Assembly (NCBI RefSeq): GCF_011058165.1
Contig: NZ_JAALEG010000031.1
Location: forward strand, 1 to 56,796
Origin: Rhodococcus aetherivorans
GTDB taxonomy: Bacteria > Actinomycetota > Actinomycetes > Mycobacteriales > Mycobacteriaceae
Length of the DNA: 56,796 bases
Direction: 5' to 3'
The notes under the pieces are model-generated. The model made no database searches, was not told the origin of the DNA, and saw nothing but the letters and a program-made list of their open reading frames with translations. Made by a program: the position numbers and the translations under genes. Shown here one piece after another: positions 1 through 7,367 of the stretch (the first letter of the stretch is position 1; every line of letters begins with the position of its first letter).

Positions 1-2
1 CG

Positions 3-80
3 GCCCCGATCCCGGCCCCGGCGCCGGCCCCCGAGGACGTGCCGGCCGCACCGACCACTCCCACGGAGGGACGCCCGTGA
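3..80 (+). CDS. pitA: C-terminal tail of a PitA-like phosphate permease (5' partial)
   Basis: An open frame enters from the left edge and ends at TGA 78-80. Its last 25 residues are almost only Pro, Ala, Glu and Thr, as in a disordered cytoplasmic tail. The stop overlaps the GTG of the next gene by 3 bases, so the two are translationally coupled. Naming it pitA is inference: this small membrane protein, DUF3349 and menE follow pitA in mycobacteria. No transmembrane or catalytic part lies inside the window. Confidence 0.4.
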   Translation, partial: APIPAPAPAPEDVPAAPTTPTEGRP

Positions 81-340
81 ACCTGTTGACGAACACCCTG
101 AGCTCGCTGTGGCAGGTCGTCCTCGTCGGCCTCTTCTTCGGAGCGGGCCTGCCGGCCGTCTTCGCGCTCGGCATGCGATCGCTCGTCGCGGGGCGCGCCG
201 GAGAGCAGGCCCGGCCGAACCCGCTCGGCATCGCCGGCGCCGTCGTCTGCTTCGCCGTCGTGCTGATCGCAATCGTCGCGGGGATACTGTTGCTGGCTTC
301 GGACTTCCTGTCGAGCACCTTCGGCATCGACGTCTTCTGA
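77..340 (+). CDS. Small membrane protein (Rv0544c-like)
   Basis: This is an 87-residue protein with two hydrophobic segments, about residues 10-32 and 52-75, joined by a short Arg/Gly-rich loop. It has no catalytic motif. GTG 77 overlaps the stop of the upstream gene and follows GGAGGGA at 65-71, a good Shine-Dalgarno sequence. Position between the pitA tail and the DUF3349 genes matches a conserved mycobacterial arrangement and suggests a link to phosphate uptake, but the function is unknown. The two-helix topology is read by eye. Confidence 0.75.
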   Translation: MNLLTNTLSSLWQVVLVGLFFGAGLPAVFALGMRSLVAGRAGEQARPNPLGIAGAVVCFAVVLIAIVAGILLLASDFLSSTFGIDVF

Positions 341-380
341 GCCACCGCTGTCCCGCCGTCCGACCCACGAAAGAACCGCA

Positions 381-719
381 TTGCCCAAGTACTCGCTCCG
401 TTCGGTCCTCGACTGGCTGCGCGCCGGTTATCCGGAAGGCATCCCGGCCAAGGATCACTTCGCGCTGCTTGCCGTGCTGCGGCGGCGCCTGACGGACGAG
501 GAGATCGCCGAGGTGTGCGAGATGTCGATCGCCACGGCGCACGAGCACCCGGAGCGCTGTGTCGACTACGACACGCTCGAGCAGATCATCGCCGGGGTGC
601 TGAACGAGGAACCGGCGGAGGAGGACCTCGAACGGGTCGCCGGGCGCCTCGCCGCGGGAGGCTGGCCGGTGGTCGCCGAGGACGGGACCGTGGTGACCGG
701 CGACGACGGGACGGACTGA
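381..719 (+). CDS. DUF3349 protein, first of two paralogues
   Basis: This is a 112-residue soluble acidic protein beginning at TTG 381, the only start that keeps the conserved N-terminus. The family pattern is present: an opening helix ending in LRAGYPEGIP, an LxxLLRRRLTDEEI-like segment, and a C-terminal stretch ending in AGGWPV. The next gene shares both ends and lies 12 bp downstream, so this looks like a tandem duplication that has since diverged. A 16-residue acidic tail follows the domain. The known structure of the family is a small helical bundle without assigned chemistry. Confidence 0.8.
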   Translation: MPKYSLRSVLDWLRAGYPEGIPAKDHFALLAVLRRRLTDEEIAEVCEMSIATAHEHPERCVDYDTLEQIIAGVLNEEPAEEDLERVAGRLAAGGWPVVAEDGTVVTGDDGTD

Positions 720-731
720 GGAGGTGCCCCC

Positions 732-1031
732 GTGACGCTTCCGCCGTTCCTCACCTCGATCATCGAGTGGCTGCGGGCCGGCTACCCGGAGGGCGTGCCG
801 GAACAGGACTACGTGCCCCTGTTCGCGCTGCTCAGCCGGCGGTTGTCGGAGGACGAGGTCGACCAGGTGGCGCACACCCTCGTCGACGACGGGGACCTGC
901 CCATCTCGAAGACGGACATCGCCGTGCTGATCACGAAGATCACCAACGAGATGCCGCTCGAACAGGACATCGATCGGGTGCGCCGGCACCTCGAGACCGG
1001 AGGGTGGCCGCTCACCGGCCCCGCCACATGA
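732..1031 (+). CDS. DUF3349 protein, second paralogue (Rv0543c-like)
   Basis: This 99-residue protein has the same skeleton as its upstream neighbour (LRAGYPEGVP near residues 15-24, GGWP near the C-terminus) but no acidic extension, so it is the canonical-length copy. GTG 732 follows GAGGAGG at 718-724. Its TGA 1029-1031 overlaps the ATG of menE as ATGA, which implies co-translation with the menaquinone enzyme. The function is unknown. Confidence 0.82.
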   Translation: MTLPPFLTSIIEWLRAGYPEGVPEQDYVPLFALLSRRLSEDEVDQVAHTLVDDGDLPISKTDIAVLITKITNEMPLEQDIDRVRRHLETGGWPLTGPAT

Positions 1032-2170
1032 ATCTCGAGGTGCTGCCCGTCCCCCCCGGCGACGCCGTGCGGGAAGTGCTGCCCGCACTACGGCGCATGC
1101 TCGACGGCGACGGACCGGCCCTGCTCCCCGTGCCGGTCGCCGACGACCGGGAAATCCGGAGACTGACCGAAGCGCTGCGCCCGGGCGAACCCGTCAACGA
1201 CGGCATCGGCCTGGTCGTCGCCACCTCGGGCACCACGGGCACCCCGAAGGGCGCCCAGCTGACCGCCGGGGCGCTGCGGGCCAGCGGTGACGCCACCCAC
1301 GAGCGCCTCGGCGGACCCGGCTCGTGGCTGCTGGCGCTGCCGGCCCACCACATCGCCGGGATGCAGGTGCTGCTGCGGGGCCTGCTCGCGGGAGCCGGGC
1401 CCGTCGTGATCGACGTCGCCGGCGGCTTCGATCCGGATCGGCTGCCGGCGGCGGTCGCCGCCATGCCCGGTGGGCGGCGCTACACGTCGCTGGTGCCCAC
1501 GCAGCTGATCAAGGCCCTGGACCACCCGGGTGCCGTCGCGGCCCTCGCCGACCTGGACGCGGTCCTGCTGGGCGGGGCCGCCACGCCCGCCCCGATCCTG
1601 CGCCGTGCGCAGGACGCCGGGATCACCGTCGTCCGCACCTACGGGATGAGCGAGACGTGCGGCGGGTGCGTGTACGACGGGGTCCCACTGGCCGGGACCA
1701 CGGTCCGGGTCGACGCGCAGTCGCGGGTGTGGCTCGGCGGGGCCACACTCGCGCGCGGCTATCGCGGTCTGCCCGATCATCCGGCGTTCGCCGAACCCGG
1801 CTGGTTCCGCACCGACGACGCGGGCGAACTCGCCGACGGCGTCCTCCGCATCCTGGGGCGCCTGGACGAGGCCATCTCCACGGGCGGCCTCACCGTCGTG
1901 CCGCAGGTCGTCGAGGCCGTCCTGCTCGAGCACCCCGCGGTACGCGAATGCGCCGTGATCGGGCTGCCCGACCCCCGGCTCGGTCAACGGGTGGCGGCCG
2001 TCGTCGTCCCGGAGGGCGGCGCTTCCCCCACCCTCGACGACCTGCGAGCCTGGACCAGCGCGACGCTGGACGTCACGGCGGCGCCGCGGGCGCTGCACGT
2101 CGTGCCGGCCCTGCCGTTACGCGGCCCCGGCAAGGTGGACCGGCGGGCACTGGTCGCCCGGTTCTCGTAG
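1028..2170 (+). CDS. menE: O-succinylbenzoate--CoA ligase
   Basis: MenE activates o-succinylbenzoate with ATP and CoA in menaquinone synthesis. The 380-residue protein is short for an ANL-superfamily enzyme, as in other actinobacteria. The AMP-binding P-loop [12 protein letters not shown] lies near residues 61-72, the A5-like YGMSET near 210, the TDD of motif A7 near 260, and the C-terminal hinge and swinging domain from about 280. A catalytic Lys sits in the final GKVDRRAL segment. The frame is open far upstream, but the ATG overlapping the DUF3349 stop is the start that fits family length and operon structure. menA follows after 85 bp. Confidence 0.93.
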   Translation: MNLEVLPVPPGDAVREVLPALRRMLDGDGPALLPVPVADDREIRRLTEALRPGEPVNDGIGLVVATSGTTGTPKGAQLTAGALRASGDATHERLGGPGSWLLALPAHHIAGMQVLLRGLLAGAGPVVIDVAGGFDPDRLPAAVAAMPGGRRYTSLVPTQLIKALDHPGAVAALADLDAVLLGGAATPAPILRRAQDAGITVVRTYGMSETCGGCVYDGVPLAGTTVRVDAQSRVWLGGATLARGYRGLPDHPAFAEPGWFRTDDAGELADGVLRILGRLDEAISTGGLTVVPQVVEAVLLEHPAVRECAVIGLPDPRLGQRVAAVVVPEGGASPTLDDLRAWTSATLDVTAAPRALHVVPALPLRGPGKVDRRALVARFS

Positions 2171-2186
2171 GCCGACCGGGTTCGGG

Positions 2187-2239
2187 CGAGCGAATGTATC
2201 GCTCATCTCCTCGGGCCGACGGCATGGCACATTCGCTCG
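2187..2239. repeat. 11-bp perfect inverted repeat between menE and menA
   Basis: CGAGCGAATGT at 2187-2197 is repeated exactly inverted as ACATTCGCTCG at 2229-2239 with 31 bp between. A smaller dyad, GAGCGA-ATGTA-TCGCTC, overlaps the left arm at 2188-2204. The element fills most of the 85-bp gap and ends 16 bp before the menA ATG. It could be an mRNA hairpin that separates or stabilises the two cistrons, or an operator. There is no T-run, so it is not a classical terminator. Confidence 0.6.
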
Positions 2240-2255
2240 ATGGCAGGATCGACGC

Positions 2256-3125
2256 ATGGCAACCGCTGGTCAATGGCTCGAAGGCGCCCGTCCGCGCACC
2301 CTTCCCAACGCGATCGCGCCCGTCGTCGCCGGCACGGGGGCGGCGGCCGCGCTCGACGGCGTGGTGTGGGGGAAGGCTCTCCTGGCGTTGGTGGTCGCCC
2401 TGGCGCTGATCATCGGGGTCAACCTCGCCAACGACTACTCCGACGGCATCCGCGGGACCGACGACGACCGCGTCGGGCCGCTGCGGCTGGTGGGATCCGG
2501 GGCGGCGTCGCCGGCGTCGGTCAAGCGGGCCGCGTTCGCGTGTTTCGGAGTGGGCGCGGTGGCCGGGATCGCCCTGGCGATCACGAGCGCGTGGTGGCTG
2601 CTCCTGGTGGGCGCGGTGTGCATCGCCGGCGCCTGGTACTACACGGGTGGCCGCAACCCCTATGGCTACAGCGGGTTCGGCGAGATCGCCGTGTTCGTGT
2701 TCTTCGGGCTCGTCGCCGTGCTGGGCACGCAGTTCGTGCAGGCCGGCCGGGCCGACTGGGTCGGGCTGGCGTGTGCGGTGGCGGTGGGCTCGTTCTCGAG
2801 CGCGGTGCTGGTGGCGAACAACCTGCGCGACATCCCCACCGACACCGTCTCGGGCAAGCGCACGCTCGCGGTGCGGCTGGGCGACCCGCGGACCCGGACG
2901 CTGCATCTGATGCTGCTGGCCGTGCCGTTCGCGGCGTCGCTGGCACTGGTGGCGCGCACGCCGTGGGCGCTGGCGGGCCTGCTGGCGCTGCCGTTCGCGG
3001 TGCGCGCCCACGCACCCGTGCGGTCCGGCAGCCTGGGGTTGAGCCTGATCCCCGCGCTGCGGGATTCGGGCCTGGCGATGCTGGTGTGGGCCGTTGCGAC
3101 CGCAGCCGCCCTGTTCCTGGCCTGA
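2256..3125 (+). CDS. menA: 1,4-dihydroxy-2-naphthoate polyprenyltransferase
   Basis: MenA attaches the polyprenyl side chain to dihydroxynaphthoate in the membrane, giving demethylmenaquinone. The 289-residue protein is a UbiA-type prenyltransferase with about eight or nine transmembrane helices. The first Asp-rich motif, [14 protein letters not shown], lies near residues 50-63 and binds Mg-diphosphate. A second polar motif, [16 protein letters not shown], lies near 188-203. Length and both motifs are complete. The ATG at 2256 is within a sensible distance of the N-terminal [10 protein letters not shown] typical of the family. Confidence 0.93.
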   Translation: MATAGQWLEGARPRTLPNAIAPVVAGTGAAAALDGVVWGKALLALVVALALIIGVNLANDYSDGIRGTDDDRVGPLRLVGSGAASPASVKRAAFACFGVGAVAGIALAITSAWWLLLVGAVCIAGAWYYTGGRNPYGYSGFGEIAVFVFFGLVAVLGTQFVQAGRADWVGLACAVAVGSFSSAVLVANNLRDIPTDTVSGKRTLAVRLGDPRTRTLHLMLLAVPFAASLALVARTPWALAGLLALPFAVRAHAPVRSGSLGLSLIPALRDSGLAMLVWAVATAAALFLA

Positions 3126-3145
3126 GGCGTCCCGCGCCCGGAACT

Positions 3146-3529
3146 TCAGTCCCGGTCGGGCACCAGCACGCCGAGCACCCAGTTGACGATCGAGATGATC
3201 AGCGCGCCCCAGAACGCGGTCCAGAAGCCCTCGACGGTCAGGCCGTAGTCGGTGAACTCGCTCAGCCACGCGGTGAGCAGGAGCATCAGGGCGTTCACGA
3301 CGAGGGTGAACAGCCCCAGCGTCAGGATCAGCAGCGGCAGCGACAGCAGCTGCACGAGCGGCTTGACGAAGGCGTTGACGACGGTGAAGACGAGGGCGAT
3401 CACCAGCAGGGAGATGATCTCGTTGGCGGCGCCGGTGCCGGAGCCGGTGAAGTCGATGCCGGAGACCCACTGGGCCGCCAGCCAGATGGCGACGGCGTTG
3501 AGGACCAGCCGGACCAGGAAGTTGATCAT
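3146..3529 (-). CDS. Phage-holin-family 4 membrane protein
   Basis: The 127-residue protein is almost entirely hydrophobic, with four predicted helices. It begins MINFLVRLVLNA and has the central VNAFVKPLVQLLSLPLLILTLG-type segment of the phage_holin_4_2 (YvlD-like) family. Despite the family name these are chromosomal envelope proteins in actinobacteria, with no proven lysis role. An in-frame ATG six codons upstream (3547) is possible, but the family N-terminus favours 3529. It converges on menA with only 20 bp between the stops and no visible terminator. Confidence 0.8.
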   Translation of the reverse strand: MINFLVRLVLNAVAIWLAAQWVSGIDFTGSGTGAANEIISLLVIALVFTVVNAFVKPLVQLLSLPLLILTLGLFTLVVNALMLLLTAWLSEFTDYGLTVEGFWTAFWGALIISIVNWVLGVLVPDRD

Positions 3530-3580
3530 GCCGCCACTGTCGCACATTCCGGCCCCGGCGCGCGGTCGGGAACCGGTCGG

Positions 3581-4135
3581 TCAGGCGGCGCGACCCGGGT
3601 AGTCGCGCAGGCGGTCGCGGAGCGCCCTGCGGGACACGTGGGACTCGACGAGCGTGCAGGCGCGGTCGTCGTCGGAGCGCAGTATCCCGAGCAGGAGGTG
3701 CTCGCAGCCGATGACGCGGTCGCGGCGCGCGAGGGCTTCCCGCAGGGCGAGCTGCAGGGACTTCTTCGCGGCAGGATCGAACGGGAGGTGGCCGGCGAAC
3801 GGCCCCCGCCGGTTCCGGCCGAGTCCGCGGTCGAGGACGCCCTCCCCGAAGGTCTCCTCGAGCCGGGCCCGGACGGAATCGAGGTCGATGCCGATGGCCC
3901 CGAGCGCGGCGGCGTCCTCGTCGCCGAGCACCCCGGTGTCCCGGGCGAGTTCGCTGCGCACGGTCTCGGCCGTGAGGCCGACGTCGGCGAGCAGGTGCCG
4001 CAGCGTCACGTCTGCGGTGACGAGGAGGCCGAGCAGCAGGTGGGCCGGCTCGATGCGGGGAGCGTTCAGCTCCCCGGCCTCCGCCTGCGCGGTGACGACG
4101 GCGGCTCGTGCGCCGGCGGTGAATCGTTCGAACAC
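3581..4135 (-). CDS. Stand-alone Clp N-domain protein
   Basis: This 184-residue protein consists of two Clp_N repeats, the first opening MFERFTAGARAAVVTAQAEA and the second beginning near residue 95. The AAA+ ATPase modules of ClpC/ClpA are absent. In ClpC the N-domain receives adaptors and substrates. A free copy could act as an adaptor, decoy or sensor for ClpCP, which is inference. The ATG lies 6 bp after the stop of the HTH gene at 4142-4357, so the pair forms one transcript. The gene is complete. Confidence 0.85.
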   Translation of the reverse strand: MFERFTAGARAAVVTAQAEAGELNAPRIEPAHLLLGLLVTADVTLRHLLADVGLTAETVRSELARDTGVLGDEDAAALGAIGIDLDSVRARLEETFGEGVLDRGLGRNRRGPFAGHLPFDPAAKKSLQLALREALARRDRVIGCEHLLLGILRSDDDRACTLVESHVSRRALRDRLRDYPGRAA

Positions 4136-4141
4136 GGCGGA

Positions 4142-4357
4142 TCACCCACGCTTCCGGTTGTACTTCTGGTGGACGGCCTGCCTGCTCACCTCGAGCGCAT
4201 CGGCGATCGCCTGCCACGACCAGCCCTGCCGGCGGGCGTTGTCGACCTGGATCGCCTCGAGTCGTTCGAGCAACCGTCGCAGGGCCCGCACGGCCCGCAA
4301 TCCCTCTGCGGGGTCGGGGCTTCCGGCGGCGGCGGCGAGTGTGGTGGCCTCGGTCAT
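4142..4357 (-). CDS. Small HTH regulator paired with the Clp-N protein
   Basis: This 71-residue protein has a C-terminal helix-turn-helix, WSWQAIADALEVSRQAVHQKY near residues 46-66, ending in a basic KRKRG-like tail. An N-terminal amphipathic helix (LRAVRALRRLLERLEAIQVDNAR) could dimerise. Two identical-architecture palindromes start 4 bp upstream of its ATG and overlap its promoter, so autoregulation is the simplest reading. HTH plus Clp-N pairs recur in actinobacteria, but I know of no assigned function. The ATG is probably leaderless (see promoter entry). Confidence 0.85.
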   Translation of the reverse strand: MTEATTLAAAAGSPDPAEGLRAVRALRRLLERLEAIQVDNARRQGWSWQAIADALEVSRQAVHQKYNRKRG

Positions 4358-4360
4358 ACC

Positions 4361-4405
4361 GTCAATTTACGTTGACAAGCGGGCGGACGTCAAGAAAAGT
4401 TGACG
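4361..4405 (-). promoter_or_regulatory. Promoter with two tandem GTCAA-N6-TTGAC operators
   Basis: Site 1 (4361-4376) is GTCAATTTACGTTGAC and site 2 (4388-4405) is CGTCAAGAAAAGTTGACG. Both have the form GTCAA-N6-TTGAC, with starts 28 bp apart. On the minus strand a -35 TTGACG (4393-4388), 18-bp spacer and -10 TAAATT (4369-4364) place the transcription start on or next to the ATG at 4357, so the mRNA should be leaderless. One operator covers each promoter hexamer, an arrangement expected for repression. Confidence 0.75.
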
Positions 4406-4428
4406 CGCCGGGGCGGGGCGCGACCGGT

Positions 4429-5166
4429 TCAGTACCGCGCGACGGCGCCGTCCACCGCACGCTGCAGCTCGTCCTGCACCAGGCGCGTGACGTCGCGGAC
4501 CTTGCCGTCGAGGTCGGTGACCGGCTCGGTGAGGAACACGCTCGCCGGGCGTGACGGGTCCTTGCCGGGCCCGTAGCCGATGCCGACGCACACCAGCGCG
4601 GGCCGCGCCCCCAGATCGCGCGAGCGGCGGACGATGTGCCCGATGCCGGTCCCGAGCGGCTGCAACCGGGTCGGGTCCCCCTCGTTGCAGGTGCCCTCGG
4701 GGAAGATCGCGACGCTGTCGCCGTGATGCAGCCGCGCGGCGGAGACGTCCATCATCCGGCGCCCGGCGTCGGAGACCGCCCGCAGGCCGTGGTTCTTGGC
4801 CCGGAAGACCGGGATCCCGCCCATCATGTCGATCTTGCGGCGCTGCGACTCGTCGGCGAACAGCTCGTCCTTCGCCAGCACCCGCGTGCTGCCGATCACC
4901 GGGCGCAGCGGGGAACGCCACGCCGTCGCCGCGAGGACGTACTGATCGCTGTGGGTGAGGTGGTTGGCGACGATCAGGAGGGGCGTGCGAGCCCGGATGA
5001 GTTCGCGGAGGCGATCGCGGACCCCGTCGTCGCAGCGCACCCGGGGGCGGTACCGGGCGGCGAGCAGGGCGTAGGCCGCCCGGGCGACGGGCCGGCTCTG
5101 CCGGTGCTCGAGGTAGAAGTCGTAGACGGCTTCGTAGTTGTCCAGGGCCACGACGGGGCGTTCCAT
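4429..5166 (-). CDS. PlsC-type 1-acyl-glycerol-3-phosphate acyltransferase
   Basis: The protein is a predicted acyl-CoA- or acyl-ACP-dependent glycerophospholipid acyltransferase on the inner face of the membrane. In 245 residues it carries the catalytic block I NHLTHSD (HX4D) near residues 68-74 and block III FPEGT near 156-160. There is no clear signal peptide or membrane anchor. The ATG at 5166 is close to a TATCGT -10 box, suggesting a leaderless message. Overlapping dyads upstream point to a dedicated regulator. The substrate cannot be read from sequence. Confidence 0.85.
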   Translation of the reverse strand: MERPVVALDNYEAVYDFYLEHRQSRPVARAAYALLAARYRPRVRCDDGVRDRLRELIRARTPLLIVANHLTHSDQYVLAATAWRSPLRPVIGSTRVLAKDELFADESQRRKIDMMGGIPVFRAKNHGLRAVSDAGRRMMDVSAARLHHGDSVAIFPEGTCNEGDPTRLQPLGTGIGHIVRRSRDLGARPALVCVGIGYGPGKDPSRPASVFLTEPVTDLDGKVRDVTRLVQDELQRAVDGAVARY

Positions 5167-5172
5167 GCCCCC

Positions 5173-5214
5173 ACGATACTCAACCTACGACACCGTAGGC
5201 TACGGCCTCGTAGG
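5173..5214 (-). promoter_or_regulatory. Overlapping CTACG/CGTAG dyads upstream of the acyltransferase
   Basis: Three nested dyads lie here: CCTACG-ACAC-CGTAGG (5184-5199), CCGTAG-G-CTACGG (5193-5205) and CTACG-GCCT-CGTAG (5200-5213). A -10-like TATCGT on the minus strand (5178-5173) lies 6 nt from the ATG, so the dyads would cover the -35 region. CTACGG...CCGTAG symmetry is typical of TetR-family operators of lipid genes in mycolic actinobacteria. No TetR gene lies in this window. Confidence 0.6.
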
Positions 5215-5240
5215 GTCGGGTGCGGCCGGGCCGCGACGGC

Positions 5241-6332
5241 TCAGGCCTCCCACCTGCCGGTGTCCGCGAACTTCTCGAGCGTCGCGGTCGGGCCGGCCAG
5301 ATCCATGCCCTCACCGGCCACCCAGCCGTCGTCGAAGTAGGTGCCCGCGTAGCGTTCCCCGCCGTCGCACAGGAGGGTGACGACGCTGCCGCGCCGGCCG
5401 TCGGCGATCATCTCGGCGATCAGGCCGAACGCACCCCACAGGTTGGTCCCGGTCGAGCCCCCGACGCGGCGGCCCAGGCTCTCGCTCGCGTGCCGCATGG
5501 CGGCGATCGACGCGGCATCGGGCACCCGGATCATCCGGTCCACCACCTGGCCGACGAACGACGGCTCCACCCGGGGCCTGCCGATGCCCTCGATCCGCGA
5601 CGGCATGCCGGTGGTGTAGTCCACCGAGCCCGTCTCGTACCCGCCGTAGAACGCGGAGTTCTCGGGGTCGACGACGGCCAGCCGGGTGCGGTGGCGGCGG
5701 TACCGGATGTACCGCCCGACGGTCGCGCTGGTGCCGCCGGTGCCCGCGCCGACGACGATCCACTCCGGGATCGGATGCTCCTCGAGCTGCAACTGGGTGA
5801 AGATCGATTCGGCGATGTTGTTGTTGCCGCGCCAGTCGGTGGCCCGCTCGGCGTGGGTGAACTGGTCCATGAAGTGACCGCCCAGCTCGACGGCGAGCCG
5901 GCGTGCCTCGGCGTAGATCTCCGGCGGCCGGTCGATGTAGTGGCACCGCCCGCCCTGCGCCTCGATGAGCGCAACCTTGGCGGGGCTGGTGTTGCGCGGC
6001 ATCACCGCGACGAAGTCGAGGCCGAGCAGCTTCGCGAAGTATGCCTCGCTGACGGCGGTCGAACCGGACGACGCCTCGACGATCGGGGTGTCCTCGCGCA
6101 CCCAGCCGTTGCAAATGGCATAGAGGAACAGCGACCGCGCGAGCCGGTGCTTCAGGCTGCCGGTGATGTGCGTGGACTCGTCCTTCAGGTACAGCTGGAC
6201 ACCCCACCCGGGAGGCAGCGGATAGCGCAGCAGGTGCGTGTCGGCGCTGCGCTGGGCGTCGGCCTCGATCAGCTGGACGGCACGGTCCACCCAGTCCCGC
6301 GACGCGCTGCGATCGACGACGCCGTCGCTCAC
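5241..6332 (-). CDS. PLP-dependent cysteine synthase family enzyme (Cds1-like cysteine desulfhydrase)
   Basis: This 363-residue protein is a fold-type II PLP enzyme. The Schiff-base lysine lies in GSLKHRL near residues 58-64, a substrate-loop SSGSTA near 88-93, and the phosphate-binding GAGTGGTSA near 185-193. The [19 protein letters not shown] block resembles what I recall of mycobacterial Cds1, which releases H2S, pyruvate and ammonia from cysteine. A cysteine synthase role cannot be excluded. The GTG start overlaps the stop of the DUF4229 gene as GTGA, so the two are coupled. Confidence 0.8.
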   Translation of the reverse strand: MSDGVVDRSASRDWVDRAVQLIEADAQRSADTHLLRYPLPPGWGVQLYLKDESTHITGSLKHRLARSLFLYAICNGWVREDTPIVEASSGSTAVSEAYFAKLLGLDFVAVMPRNTSPAKVALIEAQGGRCHYIDRPPEIYAEARRLAVELGGHFMDQFTHAERATDWRGNNNIAESIFTQLQLEEHPIPEWIVVGAGTGGTSATVGRYIRYRRHRTRLAVVDPENSAFYGGYETGSVDYTTGMPSRIEGIGRPRVEPSFVGQVVDRMIRVPDAASIAAMRHASESLGRRVGGSTGTNLWGAFGLIAEMIADGRRGSVVTLLCDGGERYAGTYFDDGWVAGEGMDLAGPTATLEKFADTGRWEA

Positions 6333-6664
6333 CTACGATCCTCGCCGCGCAGGCGGGCCTGCAGGTCGGCCCGGTCGGCGCGGCGGCGCGCGTCGACGGA
6401 CGCGATACTCTCGTTCACCCGGCGGCGCAGCGGCGCGAACACGACGAGCGAGAGCGGCAGCGCGATCAGCACCGCGAAGAGCGCGGCGACCAGCAGGGGG
6501 ATCTCCACTCCGAACAGGCGGGGCACGTAGAGGATCACCACAGCGAGCACGAGGACGAGAGCCAGCCGGGCCAGCGAGTAGAGGGCGACGTCCCGGGCCA
6601 GGGTGCCCTTGCCGGTGCCGGTGTTGCCGGGCTGGTCAGGACGGTTCTGCGATGCTTCACTCAC
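6329..6664 (-). CDS. DUF4229 membrane protein
   Basis: This protein is about 111 residues long with two central hydrophobic helices (roughly residues 30-50 and 57-80) and an Arg-rich C-terminal tail ([19 protein letters not shown]) expected in the cytoplasm. I chose GTG 6664 because a TACCCT -10-like box ends 6 nt before it, fitting a leaderless start. The alternative ATG at 6694 adds ten residues. It overlaps the following PLP-enzyme gene by 4 bp and is divergent from bldC. Function unknown. Confidence 0.72.
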   Translation of the reverse strand: MSEASQNRPDQPGNTGTGKGTLARDVALYSLARLALVLVLAVVILYVPRLFGVEIPLLVAALFAVLIALPLSLVVFAPLRRRVNESIASVDARRRADRADLQARLRGEDRR

Positions 6665-6826
6665 CCGTCCAGGGTAACCGCCGCGCGCGGGCACCCTGCT
6701 GGTCGACCGTCCGTTTTGTCTATTACTTCCGCTTTACCAACCGTAGACCGTTCGAGCAACCGGGGTATTCGGTGTCAACATGGCCACGTCGATCCGAACG
6801 AGACGAAACACCCGGAAGGACCATCG

Positions 6827-7036
6827 ATGAGCGCACCCGCATTCAACGGCGCGAAGGAATCGCTGCTGACCCCCGGCCAGGTCGCGGCCCTGTTCCACGT
6901 GGACCCGAAGACGGTCACCCGCTGGGCCCACGCCGGCCGGCTCGGCTCGCTGCGCACCCCCGGCGGTCACCGCCGCTTCCGGGAGTCCGAGGTACTCGCG
7001 CTGCTGCGCTCCCTCACCACCGAAGCCACCCGCTGA
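6827..7036 (+). CDS. bldC: BldC-family MerR-like developmental regulator
   Basis: The 69-residue protein is a single winged helix-turn-helix: LLTPGQVAALFHVDPKTVTRWAHAGRLG followed by the wing GGHRRFRESEV. Length and sequence match BldC of Streptomyces, which binds DNA as head-to-tail oligomers and has no effector domain. ATG 6827 has a strong Shine-Dalgarno, GGAAGGA at 6814-6820. Upstream in-frame codons exist but would precede this ribosome site. In a non-sporulating actinomycete its regulon is unknown. Confidence 0.88.
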   Translation: MSAPAFNGAKESLLTPGQVAALFHVDPKTVTRWAHAGRLGSLRTPGGHRRFRESEVLALLRSLTTEATR

Positions 7037-7163
7037 TCCGAGGAGACGGAGGCCTCGTCGGGGACCCAGGCCACATCTGCACTCCCGCCACTACGAATAG
7101 ACTGAAGGAGCAGGCCCGGCCGGCTGCGGAAACGCCGGCGGACTGCTCGCGGCGAGGAGGTGC

Positions 7164-7367
7164 GTGGTGCTCTACCTGTTGGCCATAGTCGGTGCCCTCA
7201 CGATTGCGGTGCTGCTGTGGAAGGCGTTCGGTCCCGACCTTCGCTCCCGGCCGACCCGCGTGATCGGACCCGACGACGACCCGGACTTCCTGTGGAAGGT
7301 CGACCGGGAGTTCCGGCGCAGGTCCGCCGACGGCACCCCCGGACCCGATCAGGACCCCGGAGACTGA
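7164..7367 (+). CDS. Small membrane-anchored protein
   Basis: This is a 67-residue protein with one N-terminal membrane helix (VLYLLAIVGALTIAVLLWKAF) and a charged soluble tail. GTG 7164 follows GAGGAGG at 7154-7160. A TAGACT -10-like box lies at 7098-7103, about 60 nt upstream. Its 3' end overlaps the 3' end of the convergent ParA-like gene by 19 bp. Position beside the cytochrome c maturation genes resembles mycobacteria; function unknown. Confidence 0.72.
   Translation: MVLYLLAIVGALTIAVLLWKAFGPDLRSRPTRVIGPDDDPDFLWKVDREFRRRSADGTPGPDQDPGD

Noticed and set aside
3146-3529. Phage lysis holin
   Set aside because: No endolysin or phage gene is near; this protein family is chromosomal and widespread in actinobacteria.
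2073-4217. Long minus-strand open frame (714 codons) across menA and neighbours
   Set aside because: Its composition is almost only Arg, Pro, Ala and Gly, and it lies opposite menA and in the wrong frame of the minus-strand genes, so it is a GC shadow.
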